Positions 15,382 to 23,370 of a stretch of 64,000 bases of DNA are shown piece after piece. Made by a program: the position numbers and the translations under genes. Within the stretch, counting starts at the first letter, position 1, and the number at the start of each line of letters is the position of its first letter. The notes under the pieces were generated by a model, which did not search any database, was not told where the DNA came from, and saw nothing but the letters and a program-made list of their open reading frames with translations. This stretch comes from an uncultured Acidimicrobiales bacterium (lineage in GTDB: Bacteria; Actinomycetota; Acidimicrobiia; Acidimicrobiales; CADCTF01): positions 1 through 64,000 of the forward strand of contig CADCTF010000087.1 in NCBI GenBank assembly GCA_902805655.1, read 5' to 3'.

Positions 15382-16113
15382 TCAACGGGGCGCGGGCGGG
15401 GTGGCCAGCAGCGCCGCCTGCAGCCCGAGGATCTCGTGGATCCCCTGTTCCGCGAGGCCGAGCAGATCGTCGAGGTTCGAGCGCGAGAACGGTTGTCCCT
15501 CGGCCGTCCCCTGCACCTCGATGAAGCGCCCGCTCGACGTCATGACGACGTTCATGTCGACCTCGGCCCGCACGTCCTCCGAGTACTCGAGGTCGAGCAT
15601 CGGCACACCGTCGATCACGCCCACCGAGATCGCCGCGCACGCCTCCGTGAGCGGGTTCCTCGGAACCACCTTGGTGGCCACCAACCGCGAACAGGCGTCG
15701 TGGAGGGCGACGTAGGCGCCGCAGATCGAGGCGGTGCGGGTGCCTCCGTCGGCCTGCAGGACGTCGCAGTCGAGCACGATCTGCACCTCACCGAGCGCCT
15801 CGAGGTCGGTGACCGCCCGCAGCGATCGCCCGATCAGGCGCTGGATCTCCTGCGTGCGACCCGACTGCTTGCCCTTGGCCGCCTCCCGGTCGACCCGCTC
15901 GGGCGAGGACCCCGGGAGCATGGAGTACTCAGCGGTGACCCAGCCGCGACCCTTGCCCCGCATCCATCCCGGCACGCTGGTCTCCACCGATGCAGTGCAC
16001 AGCACGCGCGTGCGGCCCATCTCGACGAGCACCGATCCAGCCGCGAACTCGGTGTAGTCACGATGGAACAGCGCAGGCCGGAGGTCGCCGGCCTCCCGGC
16101 CGTCGCGCCTCAT
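15382..16113 (-). CDS. rph: Ribonuclease PH
   Basis: Phosphorolytic 3'-5' exonuclease that trims tRNA 3' ends. The 243-residue length is normal. The opening [12 protein letters not shown], then [20 protein letters not shown] and [13 protein letters not shown], match the catalytic core; [20 protein letters not shown] holds the phosphate-binding region. The ATG overlaps the stop codon of the metallo-hydrolase gene upstream (ATGA), so the two are translationally coupled. Confidence 0.95.
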   Translation of the reverse strand: MRRDGREAGDLRPALFHRDYTEFAAGSVLVEMGRTRVLCTASVETSVPGWMRGKGRGWVTAEYSMLPGSSPERVDREAAKGKQSGRTQEIQRLIGRSLRAVTDLEALGEVQIVLDCDVLQADGGTRTASICGAYVALHDACSRLVATKVVPRNPLTEACAAISVGVIDGVPMLDLEYSEDVRAEVDMNVVMTSSGRFIEVQGTAEGQPFSRSNLDDLLGLAEQGIHEILGLQAALLATPPAPR

Positions 16114-16829
16114 GCCACGTACTCGTCGTGGTCGGCGGCGACCGTGACGTCGGCGCCGAAGGCAGCCGCACCCTCGTGCCGGATCGCCTCGCGGTCGACG
16201 CCTGGGCTCACGTGGGTGAGCACCAGCCGGCCCACCCCTGCCTCACGCCCGGAGATCCCGGCCTGCCGTGCACTCATGTGCTGCGCTTCTCCCTCGTGGT
16301 CCTGCAGGTACGTCGCCTCGCAGAGCGCAAGGTCGAGTCCAGGGCCGAGGGCCGTCAGTGACCACGCCGGGCTGGAGTCGGCAGAGTAGCCAACCGACCG
16401 GCCGCCTCCGTCGACGCGCACGGCCAGCGTCTCGGCGGAGTGGTCGGTGGCCGAGAAGGTGAGGTCGAGCCCGCCGACCCGCCGGCGGTCCCCGTCGCTC
16501 ACCACGTGCCACTCGAGCGGCGGGCCGTCGAAGTACATGGCGTCGCGAGCACCGGCCGGCCCGTACACGGGCAGGTGGGCGCGGTCGATGTAGTACCTGC
16601 AGGCCACGAAGAACCCGTTGAGGTCACCCATGTGGTCGGGGTGCTCGTGGCTGATGACCACGGCGTCCACCTCTTGCAGCGACACGTGCCGCTGCAGGTT
16701 GGCCATCGTGCCGGACCCGGCGTCGAGCCAGATGGTGGTGCCCTCGCCCCGCACGAGGTACCCACTGCAAGCCTGCTCCGGGCCGGGATAGCTGCCGCAC
16801 GCACCCAGGACGGTGACGGTCAGTCCCAT
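16110..16829 (-). CDS. Metallo-beta-lactamase-fold phosphodiesterase, Rv1339-like
   Basis: A 239-residue metallo-hydrolase with the signature [12 protein letters not shown] near residue 60, further metal ligands in SATDHSAET and CEATYLQ, and a late TH in VLTHVSPG. The product resembles the RNase Z/cyclic nucleotide phosphodiesterase branch. The M. tuberculosis gene in the same place (Rv1339, between murI and rphA) has been reported to act on cyclic AMP, so this is the best guess for its role. It overlaps the end of murI by 10 nt and the start of rph by 4 nt. Confidence 0.85.
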   Translation of the reverse strand: MGLTVTVLGACGSYPGPEQACSGYLVRGEGTTIWLDAGSGTMANLQRHVSLQEVDAVVISHEHPDHMGDLNGFFVACRYYIDRAHLPVYGPAGARDAMYFDGPPLEWHVVSDGDRRRVGGLDLTFSATDHSAETLAVRVDGGGRSVGYSADSSPAWSLTALGPGLDLALCEATYLQDHEGEAQHMSARQAGISGREAGVGRLVLTHVSPGVDREAIRHEGAAAFGADVTVAADHDEYVA

Positions 16830-17623
16830 GCGTGCGCCTCCACCACGTCGAGCTCCGGGCCGAGCAGGCGCCGACCGAGGTCACGGAACCAGGACGCGTC
16901 ACCCGACGACAGGAAGCGGTGGCGGCACGGAATGCCCGGCGTGCGACCCATGCCGGTGCGCTCGAGGGTGGCCCGTATCTCGAAGGCGGTCTCGTCCGCC
17001 GAAGAGACGAGGGTGACCTGGCGGCCCATCACGTCGCTGATCGTGCGGGCCAGGAACGGATAGTGGGTGCAGCCCAGGAGCAGAGTGTCGACGCCGGCGT
17101 CGATCACCGGCGCCAGCAGTCGTTGGGCGAGCACGTGGACCTGCTCGGTGTCGAGCTCCCCGCGCTCGACGAACTCCACGAAGCCGGGGCACGCCGCGCA
17201 GGTGAGCACCACCGGCGCGCCGTGGGCCTCGACCGACCGCTGGTACGCCCCCGACCCGATGGTGCCGACCGTGCCGATCACACCCACCCGGCCGTTCTCG
17301 GTGACGGCCATGGCGGCGCGCACCCCCGGTTCGATGACGCTGACCACCGGCACCTGGAACTCGAGCTGCAGTGAGTCGAGCGCGGCGGCCGCGGCCGTGT
17401 TGCAGGCCACGACGACGAGCTTCACGTCGTGGCGCTTCACGAGCATCGTCGTGATCTGCCGGGCGAAGTCGCGCACCTCGTCGAGCGACCGGGGACCGTA
17501 CGGGTAGCGGCCGGTGTCGCCGAAGTAGACGACGTCCTCGTTCGGCAGCAGGTCGATCACGGCGCGGGCGACGGTGAGGCCTCCGAAGCCGCTGTCGAAC
17601 ATGCCGATCGGGCGATCGTCCAC
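16820..17623 (-). CDS. murI: Glutamate racemase
   Basis: Makes D-glutamate for peptidoglycan. The 267-residue protein has IGMFDSGFGGLTVARA at the N-terminus and the two catalytic cysteines Cys74 (VACNTAAAA) and Cys185 (LGCTHYPF). FGDTGRYPYG is also conserved. The start is a GTG with TACGCT 9 nt upstream on the minus strand and no clear ribosome site, so a separate leaderless promoter inside the operon is possible. cutA ends 45 nt before it. Confidence 0.94.
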   Translation of the reverse strand: MDDRPIGMFDSGFGGLTVARAVIDLLPNEDVVYFGDTGRYPYGPRSLDEVRDFARQITTMLVKRHDVKLVVVACNTAAAAALDSLQLEFQVPVVSVIEPGVRAAMAVTENGRVGVIGTVGTIGSGAYQRSVEAHGAPVVLTCAACPGFVEFVERGELDTEQVHVLAQRLLAPVIDAGVDTLLLGCTHYPFLARTISDVMGRQVTLVSSADETAFEIRATLERTGMGRTPGIPCRHRFLSSGDASWFRDLGRRLLGPELDVVEAHAWD

Positions 17624-17668
17624 TGGGGGCAGAGCGTACCGGCGCCTCCTCCGCCGGCCGGGGACGCC

Positions 17669-18001
17669 TCAGACAGGATCGGTGGTCTCCGCCAGCACCC
17701 AGGCGACGTAGTCGGGGTTGCCGCCGACGACCGGGAGCGCGATGACGCAGGGCACCTCGTAGGGGTGTCGCTCCCGAACGCGCTCGACCACACGATCCAC
17801 GAGGCTCATGCGGGTGTGCAGGCTGACGCGCGCCTCTGGCTCGTCGTGGATGGCACCGTCCCACCGGTACACCGAGCGGATGGCCTCGACGTGATGGCCG
17901 CAGGCCACGAGCCGCTCGGACACCAGCGATCGGGTGAGCTCGACCAGCCACGAGCCGTCCTCAGCCGTCACCACCACCTCGCAGATGACCGGCTCGGTCA
18001 T
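17669..18001 (-). CDS. cutA: CutA-like divalent ion tolerance protein
   Basis: A 110-residue trimeric ferredoxin-like-fold protein; family members bind divalent copper, but the true role is unclear. VSERLVACGHHVEAIRSVYR and HPYEVPCVIALPVVGGNPDY match the family core. The start at 18001 gives MTEPVICEVVVT and overlaps the stop codon of the oxidase gene (ATGA). An upstream-extended frame would read into that gene with no homology, so I rejected it. Confidence 0.9.
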   Translation of the reverse strand: MTEPVICEVVVTAEDGSWLVELTRSLVSERLVACGHHVEAIRSVYRWDGAIHDEPEARVSLHTRMSLVDRVVERVRERHPYEVPCVIALPVVGGNPDYVAWVLAETTDPV

Positions 18002-19032
18002 GCCCGGCGGCGGGTCACGAGGTCCGGCGTCAGATCGGCCACCGAGGAGCACCCGCACAGCGCCATGGCCAGGACGAGCTCGTCTCGCAGCGCATCGAGC
18101 ACTGCGGCCACGCCGTCGGCGCCACCGGTGGCGAGGCCCCACAGCACCGGCCGGCCGACGAAGACCGATCGAGCGCCGAGGGCCAATGCCTTCACCACGT
18201 CGGTACCCCGCCGCACGCCGCCGTCCACGTGGACCTCACCCCGGTCGCCGACGGCTTCGACCACCTCGGGCAGCGCCCAGGCTGTCGGCACGGCCCCGTC
18301 GAGCTGACGTCCGCCGTGGTTCGACACGAGCACCCCGGCCGCACCGGCTTCGAGGCAGCGGGACGCCTCGTCACCGCGCAGGATGCCCTTGACGAGCACC
18401 GGCAGCCCCCCGCTCACCTCTCGCAGCCAAGCGATGTCCGCCACGGTGGCCGCGGGGCTCTGCTCTCCCCCGTCGCCCGGCCGGTCGAGCGACTCGACCC
18501 CGCCGGCATCGCTGCGGGTCGCGAACGCATTGCGGACGTCGCGATTCCGCACACCCAGCCGGGGGGTGTCCCCGGTGAGGACCAAGGCGCGCGCGCCGCA
18601 CGCCGCCGCGCGTTGCACGAGCGACTCCGTCAGCCCCCGGTCACGTAGGACGTAGACCTGGTACCACCAGGGCGCTCCGCCCGAGGCCGACGCCACGTCC
18701 TCGATCGGGGTGCTCGAGCGGGTGGACAGGACGAACAGCGCTCCGGCCGCCGCCGAACCCGAAGCCGTGGCGGGCTCCGCATCGGGATGGGCCAGGCGAT
18801 GGAACGCGGTGGGCGCAACCCCTATCGGGGAGGCGATGTTCGAGCCCAGCGCCGTGGTGGACGTGTCGACAGAGCTCACGTCGCGCAGCACCCGTGGCCG
18901 GAGCCACAGCTCGTCCCAGGAGCTCAGGTTGCCGGCCAGCGTCCGCTCCTCGGCGGCGCCTCCGGCGAAGAAGTCGTACGTGGCCGGGTCGAGCACCGCC
19001 CGGGCCGCGGCCTCCAGCTCGTCGGCGGTCAT
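17998..19032 (-). CDS. FMN-dependent alpha-hydroxy-acid oxidase/dehydrogenase
   Basis: Oxidises an L-2-hydroxy acid such as lactate, glycolate or mandelate with FMN. The 344-residue TIM-barrel protein has the active-site SNHGGRQLDG (His is the catalytic base), PIGVAPTAFHRLAHPD near the flavin, and VHVDGGVRRGTDVVKAL at the phosphate site. It sits between cysM and cutA, separated by 4-5 nt or overlapping, so it belongs to the operon. The sulfur-assimilation string of M. tuberculosis has no such gene here, so it is an insertion relative to that order. The substrate is unknown. Confidence 0.88.
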   Translation of the reverse strand: MTADELEAAARAVLDPATYDFFAGGAAEERTLAGNLSSWDELWLRPRVLRDVSSVDTSTTALGSNIASPIGVAPTAFHRLAHPDAEPATASGSAAAGALFVLSTRSSTPIEDVASASGGAPWWYQVYVLRDRGLTESLVQRAAACGARALVLTGDTPRLGVRNRDVRNAFATRSDAGGVESLDRPGDGGEQSPAATVADIAWLREVSGGLPVLVKGILRGDEASRCLEAGAAGVLVSNHGGRQLDGAVPTAWALPEVVEAVGDRGEVHVDGGVRRGTDVVKALALGARSVFVGRPVLWGLATGGADGVAAVLDALRDELVLAMALCGCSSVADLTPDLVTRRRA

Positions 19033-19036
19033 GGGG

Positions 19037-19984
19037 CTAGAAGTAGATGATCTTCTTGGCCCGCTCGGTGACCTGGTCGATGTCGTCGGTCCACGCCCCG
19101 GTGGACAGGTACTTCCAGCCTCCGTCGCACACCACGAAGACGATGACCCCTTCGTCGATCTCCGCTGCGCACTTCAGGGCGCCCGTGAGGATGGCGCCCG
19201 AGGAGATGCCGGCGAAGACCCCTGCGTCCATGAGCCGGCGGGTGCCCTCGATCGACTCCTTCGTCCCGACGATGCGCTTGCGGTCGAGCAGCTCGTAGCC
19301 GTCGTTCTCGGTGAACACCGGCGGCACGAAGCCCTCGTCGAAGTTCTTGAGGCCGTCGACCATCTCACCGAGCGGCGGCTCGATGGCCCACACCTGGACG
19401 CGTGGGTTGCGCTCCTTCAGGAACTTCCCCACACCGATCAGGGTGCCGGCCGTGCCGAGACCGGCGACGAAGTGGGTCACCTCGGGGCAGTCACGCCAGA
19501 TCTCCGGACCGGTCGCCTCGTAGTGCGCCCTGGGGTTCGAGGGATTGGAGTACTGGTACGGGTACCAGTACTCCGGGTGCTCGGCGGCCAGCTTCTGGGC
19601 GTTGCGCATGGCCCCGTTGGAGCCCTCGCTGCCCGGCGACGGGATGATCTCCGCACCCCACGCCTCGAGCAGCTGGCGGCGCTCGACCGAGACGTTCTCC
19701 GGCAGCACGATCTTGAGTGGGTAGCCCCTGAGCTTCGACACCATGGCGAGCCCGATGCCGGTGTTGCCCGACGACGACTCGAGGATGACCTGCCCGGGGC
19801 TGAGCGTCCCGTCCTTCTCGGCGTCGAGCACCATCTGCAGGGCGATGCGGTCCTTCACCGAGCCGCCGGGGTTCTGGCCCTCCAGCTTGGCGAGGATCTT
19901 CACCCGGGGGTTGGGCGACAGCACGCTCACGTCGACGAGCGGGGTGTCGCCGACCAGGTCGAGGATGGACTCGTAGCGGGCCAA
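19037..19984 (-). CDS. cysM: Cysteine synthase CysM, CysO-dependent type
   Basis: PLP enzyme that forms cysteine. In the CysO route it joins an activated serine with the CysO thiocarboxylate. The 315-residue protein has the PLP lysine in GGSVKDRIA (Lys44), the loop ESSSGNTGIGLA and the phosphate-binding GLGTAGTLIG. The C-terminal CDGGWKYLSTGAW is the mycobacterial CysM pattern. cysO ends 5 nt upstream, which favours the CysO-dependent enzyme over a free-sulfide synthase. Whether it prefers O-phosphoserine cannot be read from the visible motifs. Confidence 0.92.
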   Translation of the reverse strand: MARYESILDLVGDTPLVDVSVLSPNPRVKILAKLEGQNPGGSVKDRIALQMVLDAEKDGTLSPGQVILESSSGNTGIGLAMVSKLRGYPLKIVLPENVSVERRQLLEAWGAEIIPSPGSEGSNGAMRNAQKLAAEHPEYWYPYQYSNPSNPRAHYEATGPEIWRDCPEVTHFVAGLGTAGTLIGVGKFLKERNPRVQVWAIEPPLGEMVDGLKNFDEGFVPPVFTENDGYELLDRKRIVGTKESIEGTRRLMDAGVFAGISSGAILTGALKCAAEIDEGVIVFVVCDGGWKYLSTGAWTDDIDQVTERAKKIIYF

Positions 19985-19989
19985 GGGGC

Positions 19990-20265
19990 TCAGCCGCCGG
20001 CGACGGCCGGGAGGATGGAGATGGTCTCCGAACCGGTGACCTTGGTGTCCAGCTTGTCGAGGTAGCGGACGTCGTCGTCATTGACGTAGACGTTCACGAA
20101 CTTGTGCAGGGCACCGTCCTCGGTGACGACCTGACCGTGCAGCTGCGGGAACTGCAGCACCAGGTCCTCGAAGACCTCCCGGAGGGTCGCTCCGTTGGCC
20201 TTCACGGTGGCCTGCCCCCCGGCGTACTGACGGAGGACGGTTGGCAGGCGGACATCGACAGGCAC
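19990..20265 (-). CDS. cysO: Sulfur carrier protein CysO
   Basis: A 91-residue ubiquitin-like protein that carries sulfur as a C-terminal thiocarboxylate. It ends in ILPAVAGG, the same tail as mycobacterial CysO, with the di-Gly exposed at the end. FVNVYVNDDDVRYLDKLDT is the conserved core. The GTG start is preceded by GGAGGTCCC, a strong ribosome site. A MoeB/ThiF-type activating enzyme is not in the window and must be elsewhere. Confidence 0.93.
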   Translation of the reverse strand: MPVDVRLPTVLRQYAGGQATVKANGATLREVFEDLVLQFPQLHGQVVTEDGALHKFVNVYVNDDDVRYLDKLDTKVTGSETISILPAVAGG

Positions 20266-20316
20266 GGGACCTCCAGGTGCGGACCGGCCAAAAGATGACC
20301 GGACAGGTAGGGAATC

Positions 20317-20724
20317 TTACCGACCGACGAGAACAACCGGCTCTTCGCTGATCTTCCCGTCGACGATGCGGTACGAGCGGGTCATCGGCGCCTCGTCACG
20401 CAGCGACACCAGCACGTAGTGCCAGTCGGGGTCCGGGGCCTGCGCCACGTCGGTAGGCGACGGATAGGGGTCGGTGTGGGTGTGGGAGTGGAACACGCCG
20501 AGGATGACCAGACCACGCCGCTCGGCGTCCCGGTCGGCCCGCAGGTAGTCGCGCGGGTCCACCGTGTAGACCCGGCTCGACGCCGCCGCGTTCGCGGTCG
20601 GATACGCCACGGTCACGTTCGAGGAGCCGAGCGGCCCGGCGAGCAGGCCGCACGCTTCGAGCGGAAGGCCGTCGTAGCAGTGACCGATCATGACGGCGTA
20701 GGCCGAATCCCTGAGCCGCAGCAT
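20317..20724 (-). CDS. mec: Mec metallopeptidase (JAMM/MPN+), CysO-cysteine hydrolase
   Basis: Zinc peptidase that releases cysteine from the CysO-Cys adduct. The 135-residue protein has the JAMM set: Glu in PLEACGLLAG, then GVFHSHTHTDPYPSPTD (H-x-H-x10-D). The start at 20724 gives MLRLRDSAYAVM. TAACGT lies 8 nt upstream on the minus strand and smpB starts only 28 nt away on the other strand, so the two divergent starts share a very short promoter region. It is first in the nine-gene operon. Confidence 0.9.
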   Translation of the reverse strand: MLRLRDSAYAVMIGHCYDGLPLEACGLLAGPLGSSNVTVAYPTANAAASSRVYTVDPRDYLRADRDAERRGLVILGVFHSHTHTDPYPSPTDVAQAPDPDWHYVLVSLRDEAPMTRSYRIVDGKISEEPVVLVGR

Positions 20725-20752
20725 GGAGGCGGACGTTACCGTGGTGCCCCTC

Positions 20753-21259
20753 ATGGCTACGAAGGACAAGGGACCGAAGGGCTCCGACGGTCGGCCGGTC
20801 GCCCAGAACCGCAAGGCTCGGCACGACTACGAGATCCTCGAGACCTTCGAGGCCGGCATGGTGCTGGTCGGCAGCGAGGTCAAGTCCCTGCGGGAGGGAC
20901 GGTCCCAGCTGCGGGAGGCCTTCGCCCGGGTGGAGGGCAACGAGGTGTGGCTGTACGGCGCCCACATCCCGCCCTACTCCTTCGCCAACGGCCGGGACGG
21001 CCACGCCCCGGACCGGCGCCGCAAGCTGCTCCTCCACCACCGTGAGATCAACCAGCTGCTGGTGCGCTCGCAGGTCGAGCACCTCACGATCGTGCCGCTG
21101 GCCGTCTACTTCAAGGATGGGCGGGCCAAGATCGAGATCGCCCTGGCCCGGGGTCGGAAGAGCTACGACAAGCGCCAGGTCATCGCCGAGCGCGACGCCG
21201 CCCGGGAGGACGAGCGTGGTGCGCACCGCCGGGGTCGGTCGGGCGATCGCGCGCGATAG
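20753..21259 (+). CDS. smpB: SsrA-binding protein SmpB
   Basis: Binds tmRNA and brings it to stalled ribosomes. The 168-residue protein has NRKARHDYEILETFEAGMVL at the start of the fold, GSEVKSLREGRSQL, and the basic C-terminal tail with KSYDKRQVIAERDA. The ATG at 20753 gives the usual N-terminus MATKDKGPKG; an earlier in-frame start at 20723 is not supported by the family. Its RNA partner ssrA is only about 325 nt downstream on the same strand. Confidence 0.95.
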   Translation: MATKDKGPKGSDGRPVAQNRKARHDYEILETFEAGMVLVGSEVKSLREGRSQLREAFARVEGNEVWLYGAHIPPYSFANGRDGHAPDRRRKLLLHHREINQLLVRSQVEHLTIVPLAVYFKDGRAKIEIALARGRKSYDKRQVIAERDAAREDERGAHRRGRSGDRAR

Positions 21260-21283
21260 ATGGATCGCTGCGTGTAGCGGTGC

Positions 21284-21472
21284 TCACAGGGCCGTCGCGA
21301 ACGACGCGATGGGTGCAGGCAACGAGCCCCCACCGAGGCTGCCGGCGAACTCGGCGTCGCCGAAGCTGAAGATGCCGCCGTCGCCGGCCACCAGCCAGTA
21401 CCCGTTGCCCGACGGGGCGACGCCATGCCGACGATCGGCTGGTTCAGGCGGATGCCTCCGGTCGACCTGACG
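21284..21472 (-). pseudogene. Remnant of a GYWLVA/DGGIFSFGDA repeat protein, frameshifted
   Basis: The minus strand keeps about one and a half copies of a repeat common in large secreted proteins of Acidimicrobiia. One frame reads STGGIRLNQPIVGMA and, after a one-base loss near 21416-21424, the next frame reads VAPSGNGYWLVAGDGGIF and SFGDAEFAGSLGG, then stops at 21284. Read across the break, it rebuilds the family consensus. No upstream coding part remains before the tmRNA gene. It fills most of the gap between smpB and ssrA, and nothing else is seen in that gap. It looks like the decayed 3' end of a longer gene. Confidence 0.7.
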
Positions 21473-21585
21473 CGGCTCGGACATGGATCCTCCGGTCGTG
21501 GCACGTTCGTGGCTCTTCGGCCGTACACTGGTGCTGCACACGGCCGACGACTCATTGTCGACCCAGGTGCGTTGCAACTTGACAT

Positions 21586-21935
21586 GGGGGTGCCTGGCTT
21601 CGACTTCGGACGTCGACGCGGGAGAAGCGAGCCGTGGTTTCCGGAGTCCACGTTAAAGAGCCGGAACCAACACAAATGCCGAGCCCAAGCTCGCACTCGC
21701 TGCTTAAAACACAGTGACGTTCCCCCGGCCCCAGCCCTGCGGGCCGGTTCGGGACGACATCTAGCAGGGCTTACCTGAACAGCTTCGTCAATGGGTGGTT
21801 CAGGGACATCTTTCGTTGACTAGGGCTCGTCACCTACGCCGGTGGCGGTGGCGGGCCCGAGATCAAACACCGGCTGCGCTCGGAGAAGTACCGCAGAGAT
21901 CCCAAAGGACGTGGGTTCGATTCCCACCACCTCCA
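21586..21935 (+). ncRNA. ssrA: Transfer-messenger RNA (tmRNA)
   Basis: A 350-nt gene that rescues stalled ribosomes. The tRNA-like ends pair as GGGGGTG (21586-21592) with CACCTCC (21928-21934), with one G-U pair and discriminator A; CCA is not encoded. The T arm GTGGGTTCGATTCCCAC sits at 21911-21927 and GGCTTCGACTTC follows the 5' strand. The internal frame ends in TAA at 21705-21707. With GCC at 21660 as the resume codon, the tag is AGTNTNAEPKLALAA. An in-frame TAA two codons earlier limits how far up it can start. smpB lies just upstream. Confidence 0.95.
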
Positions 21936-22006
21936 CTCCTCACATGACCCGGCGCGGACCTTTCGGTCCCTCGTCGCGCCGGCGCGTGCTCCACAATGGC
22001 CACACG

Positions 22007-22459
22007 ATGTCGAACCTTCCCCCGCCGCCCGGAGCCCCCGCCGGACCACCGTCCGAGCCGCCGTACGGCCCTGGGCAACCCGAGCCCGGCTACGTGCCAC
22101 CGCCGCCCGCTCCGGGCTACGCGCAACCTGCGCCGGGCTACGGGGCGCCGGCTGCCTACGGGGCGCCGTACGGCCAAGGCTACGAACCGATCCCGAACCA
22201 CCTGGCCTAGGCGATCCTTTCGACCCTCTTCTGCTGCCAGCCGCTCGGTGTGGCGTCGATCGTCTTCGCCGCCCAGGTCGACGGCAAGGTGGCGGCCGGG
22301 GACTGGGCCGGTGCGCTCGAATCGTCCCGCAAGGCCAAGGCGTTCGCCACGTGGGCCGCTGCGGTGGCCGTGTTCCTGGTGGCGGCCTACCTCCTGTTCT
22401 TCTTCGTCATGATGCTCATGTCGGTCTTCGCCACCACGACCACCAGCACGTTGTCGTGA
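22007..22459 (+). pseudogene. CD225/dispanin-family membrane protein split by an in-frame amber codon
   Basis: The ATG at 22007 opens a Pro/Gly/Tyr-rich cytoplasmic segment (MSNLPPPPGAPAGPP) that leads into the CD225 domain. At 22208-22210 a TAG stands where the family has Trp (NHLVWAILST; here NHLA-stop-AILST). The same frame then continues as LFCCQPLGVASIVFAAQ and a second membrane helix to the TGA at 22457-22459. A single G-to-A change from TGG would explain it. It may be a fresh nonsense mutation, a sequencing or assembly error, or readthrough. An internal GTG at 22250 could give only the second half. The next gene overlaps its stop. Confidence 0.8.
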
Positions 22460-22884
22460 CCACGGGCGTGCGGCTGGGCACGCCCCGCCCATGGGTGGCC
22501 CCGGCCCTGGTGGCGGGCGGCGCGCTCGGGGTCTGCGTCGCCGCCGCCCTGATCGACCCGATGGCGCCACCCCTGCCCTTGCCCGGGTGTCCCTTCCTCG
22601 GACTCACCGGCTGGTTCTGCCCCGGGTGCGGGTCGAGCCGAGCCATCCGCGCGCTCGTCAGCGGCGACGTGGCCAGGGCTGCGGGCTACAACCCTGCCCT
22701 GCTTCTCGCCCTGCCCTGGCTGGCGTGGGCGTTCGTCACGTGGACCATCAGCCGGGTCCACCTCCCTGGGCCTCGCCGAAGGCAGGCCTCACCGCTGCTC
22801 GCGCCGCTCCTCGGTGTGGCCATCGCCGTGTACTGGGTGGCCCGGAACCTCCCCTGGGAGCCGTTCTCCGCCCTGGCTCCCTGA
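22456..22884 (+). CDS. DUF2752 membrane protein
   Basis: A 142-residue membrane protein of unknown role. The core LTGWFCPGCGSSRAIRALVS near residues 52-71, with two Cys in CPGCG, defines DUF2752; three to four hydrophobic helices surround it. The GTG start overlaps the stop of the CD225 gene, and these two families are often neighbours, so they probably act together at the membrane. No catalytic residue is evident beyond the conserved CxxC-like motif. Confidence 0.82.
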   Translation: MTTGVRLGTPRPWVAPALVAGGALGVCVAAALIDPMAPPLPLPGCPFLGLTGWFCPGCGSSRAIRALVSGDVARAAGYNPALLLALPWLAWAFVTWTISRVHLPGPRRRQASPLLAPLLGVAIAVYWVARNLPWEPFSALAP

Positions 22885-22908
22885 GGCGAGGCTCGTAGGA
22901 ACGGCCGG

Positions 22909-22914
22909 TAGCCT
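22909..22914 (+). promoter_or_regulatory. Putative leaderless -10 element of the DUF3817 gene
   Basis: TAGCCT, preceded by GG, lies 6 nt before the GTG start at 22921. No ribosome binding site is present. The placement predicts transcription from the first base of the start codon or close to it. Confidence 0.45.
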
Positions 22915-22920
22915 GGCGGC

Positions 22921-23265
22921 GTGCCCGACTTCGCCGACGACGTCTCCACGGAGCTCGAGCGAAAGGCGAAGGCGCTGCGCTTCACCTGCCTGCTCGAGCT
23001 GACGACCTACCTCGTGCTCTTCGCGTTCATCGTCGCCGGCAACAAGGCGGGCGTGCGGGTGTGGGGCACCGTGCACGGCGTCGTGGTCATGGCGTTCATC
23101 GCCATGATCGTGATGATCCGTAGCGAGATGCGGTGGACGTGGGCCTACGCCCTCGGTGTCATCGTCACCGGGCCCGTCGGAGCTCTGCTCGTGCACCGTC
23201 GGATCGGTTCGGAGGGCGTGCCGTTGCCGTCCTGGCGACAGGAACAGCTCGCTTCGCAGAGGTGA
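22921..23265 (+). CDS. DUF3817 integral membrane protein
   Basis: A 114-residue protein with three hydrophobic helices (TCLLELTTYLVLFAFIVAG, then about 48-67 and 72-92). It begins with a charged amphipathic segment containing ERKAKALRF and has GTVHGVVVM and RWTWAYALGVIVTGPVGAL, the pattern of the actinobacterial DUF3817 family. Function is unknown. It starts at GTG without a ribosome site and is probably its own unit, 36 nt after the DUF2752 gene. Confidence 0.82.
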   Translation: MPDFADDVSTELERKAKALRFTCLLELTTYLVLFAFIVAGNKAGVRVWGTVHGVVVMAFIAMIVMIRSEMRWTWAYALGVIVTGPVGALLVHRRIGSEGVPLPSWRQEQLASQR

Positions 23266-23370
23266 GGTGGGCGGGTGTCCAGGCGCGAACCGGACGAAGC
23301 CGCGCGGGCCCGCACGAACCGCGCACCATCGCCGTGAACGACGCATGAATTAGTCAGTTCTGCTGGGTGT

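Noticed and set aside
21586-21590. A promoter just before the tmRNA 5' end (ttgaca-like string at 21579-21584)
   Set aside because: The string is too close to the 5' end to act as a -35 element. A TACACT at 21524 is possible but has no partner hexamer, so I list no promoter.
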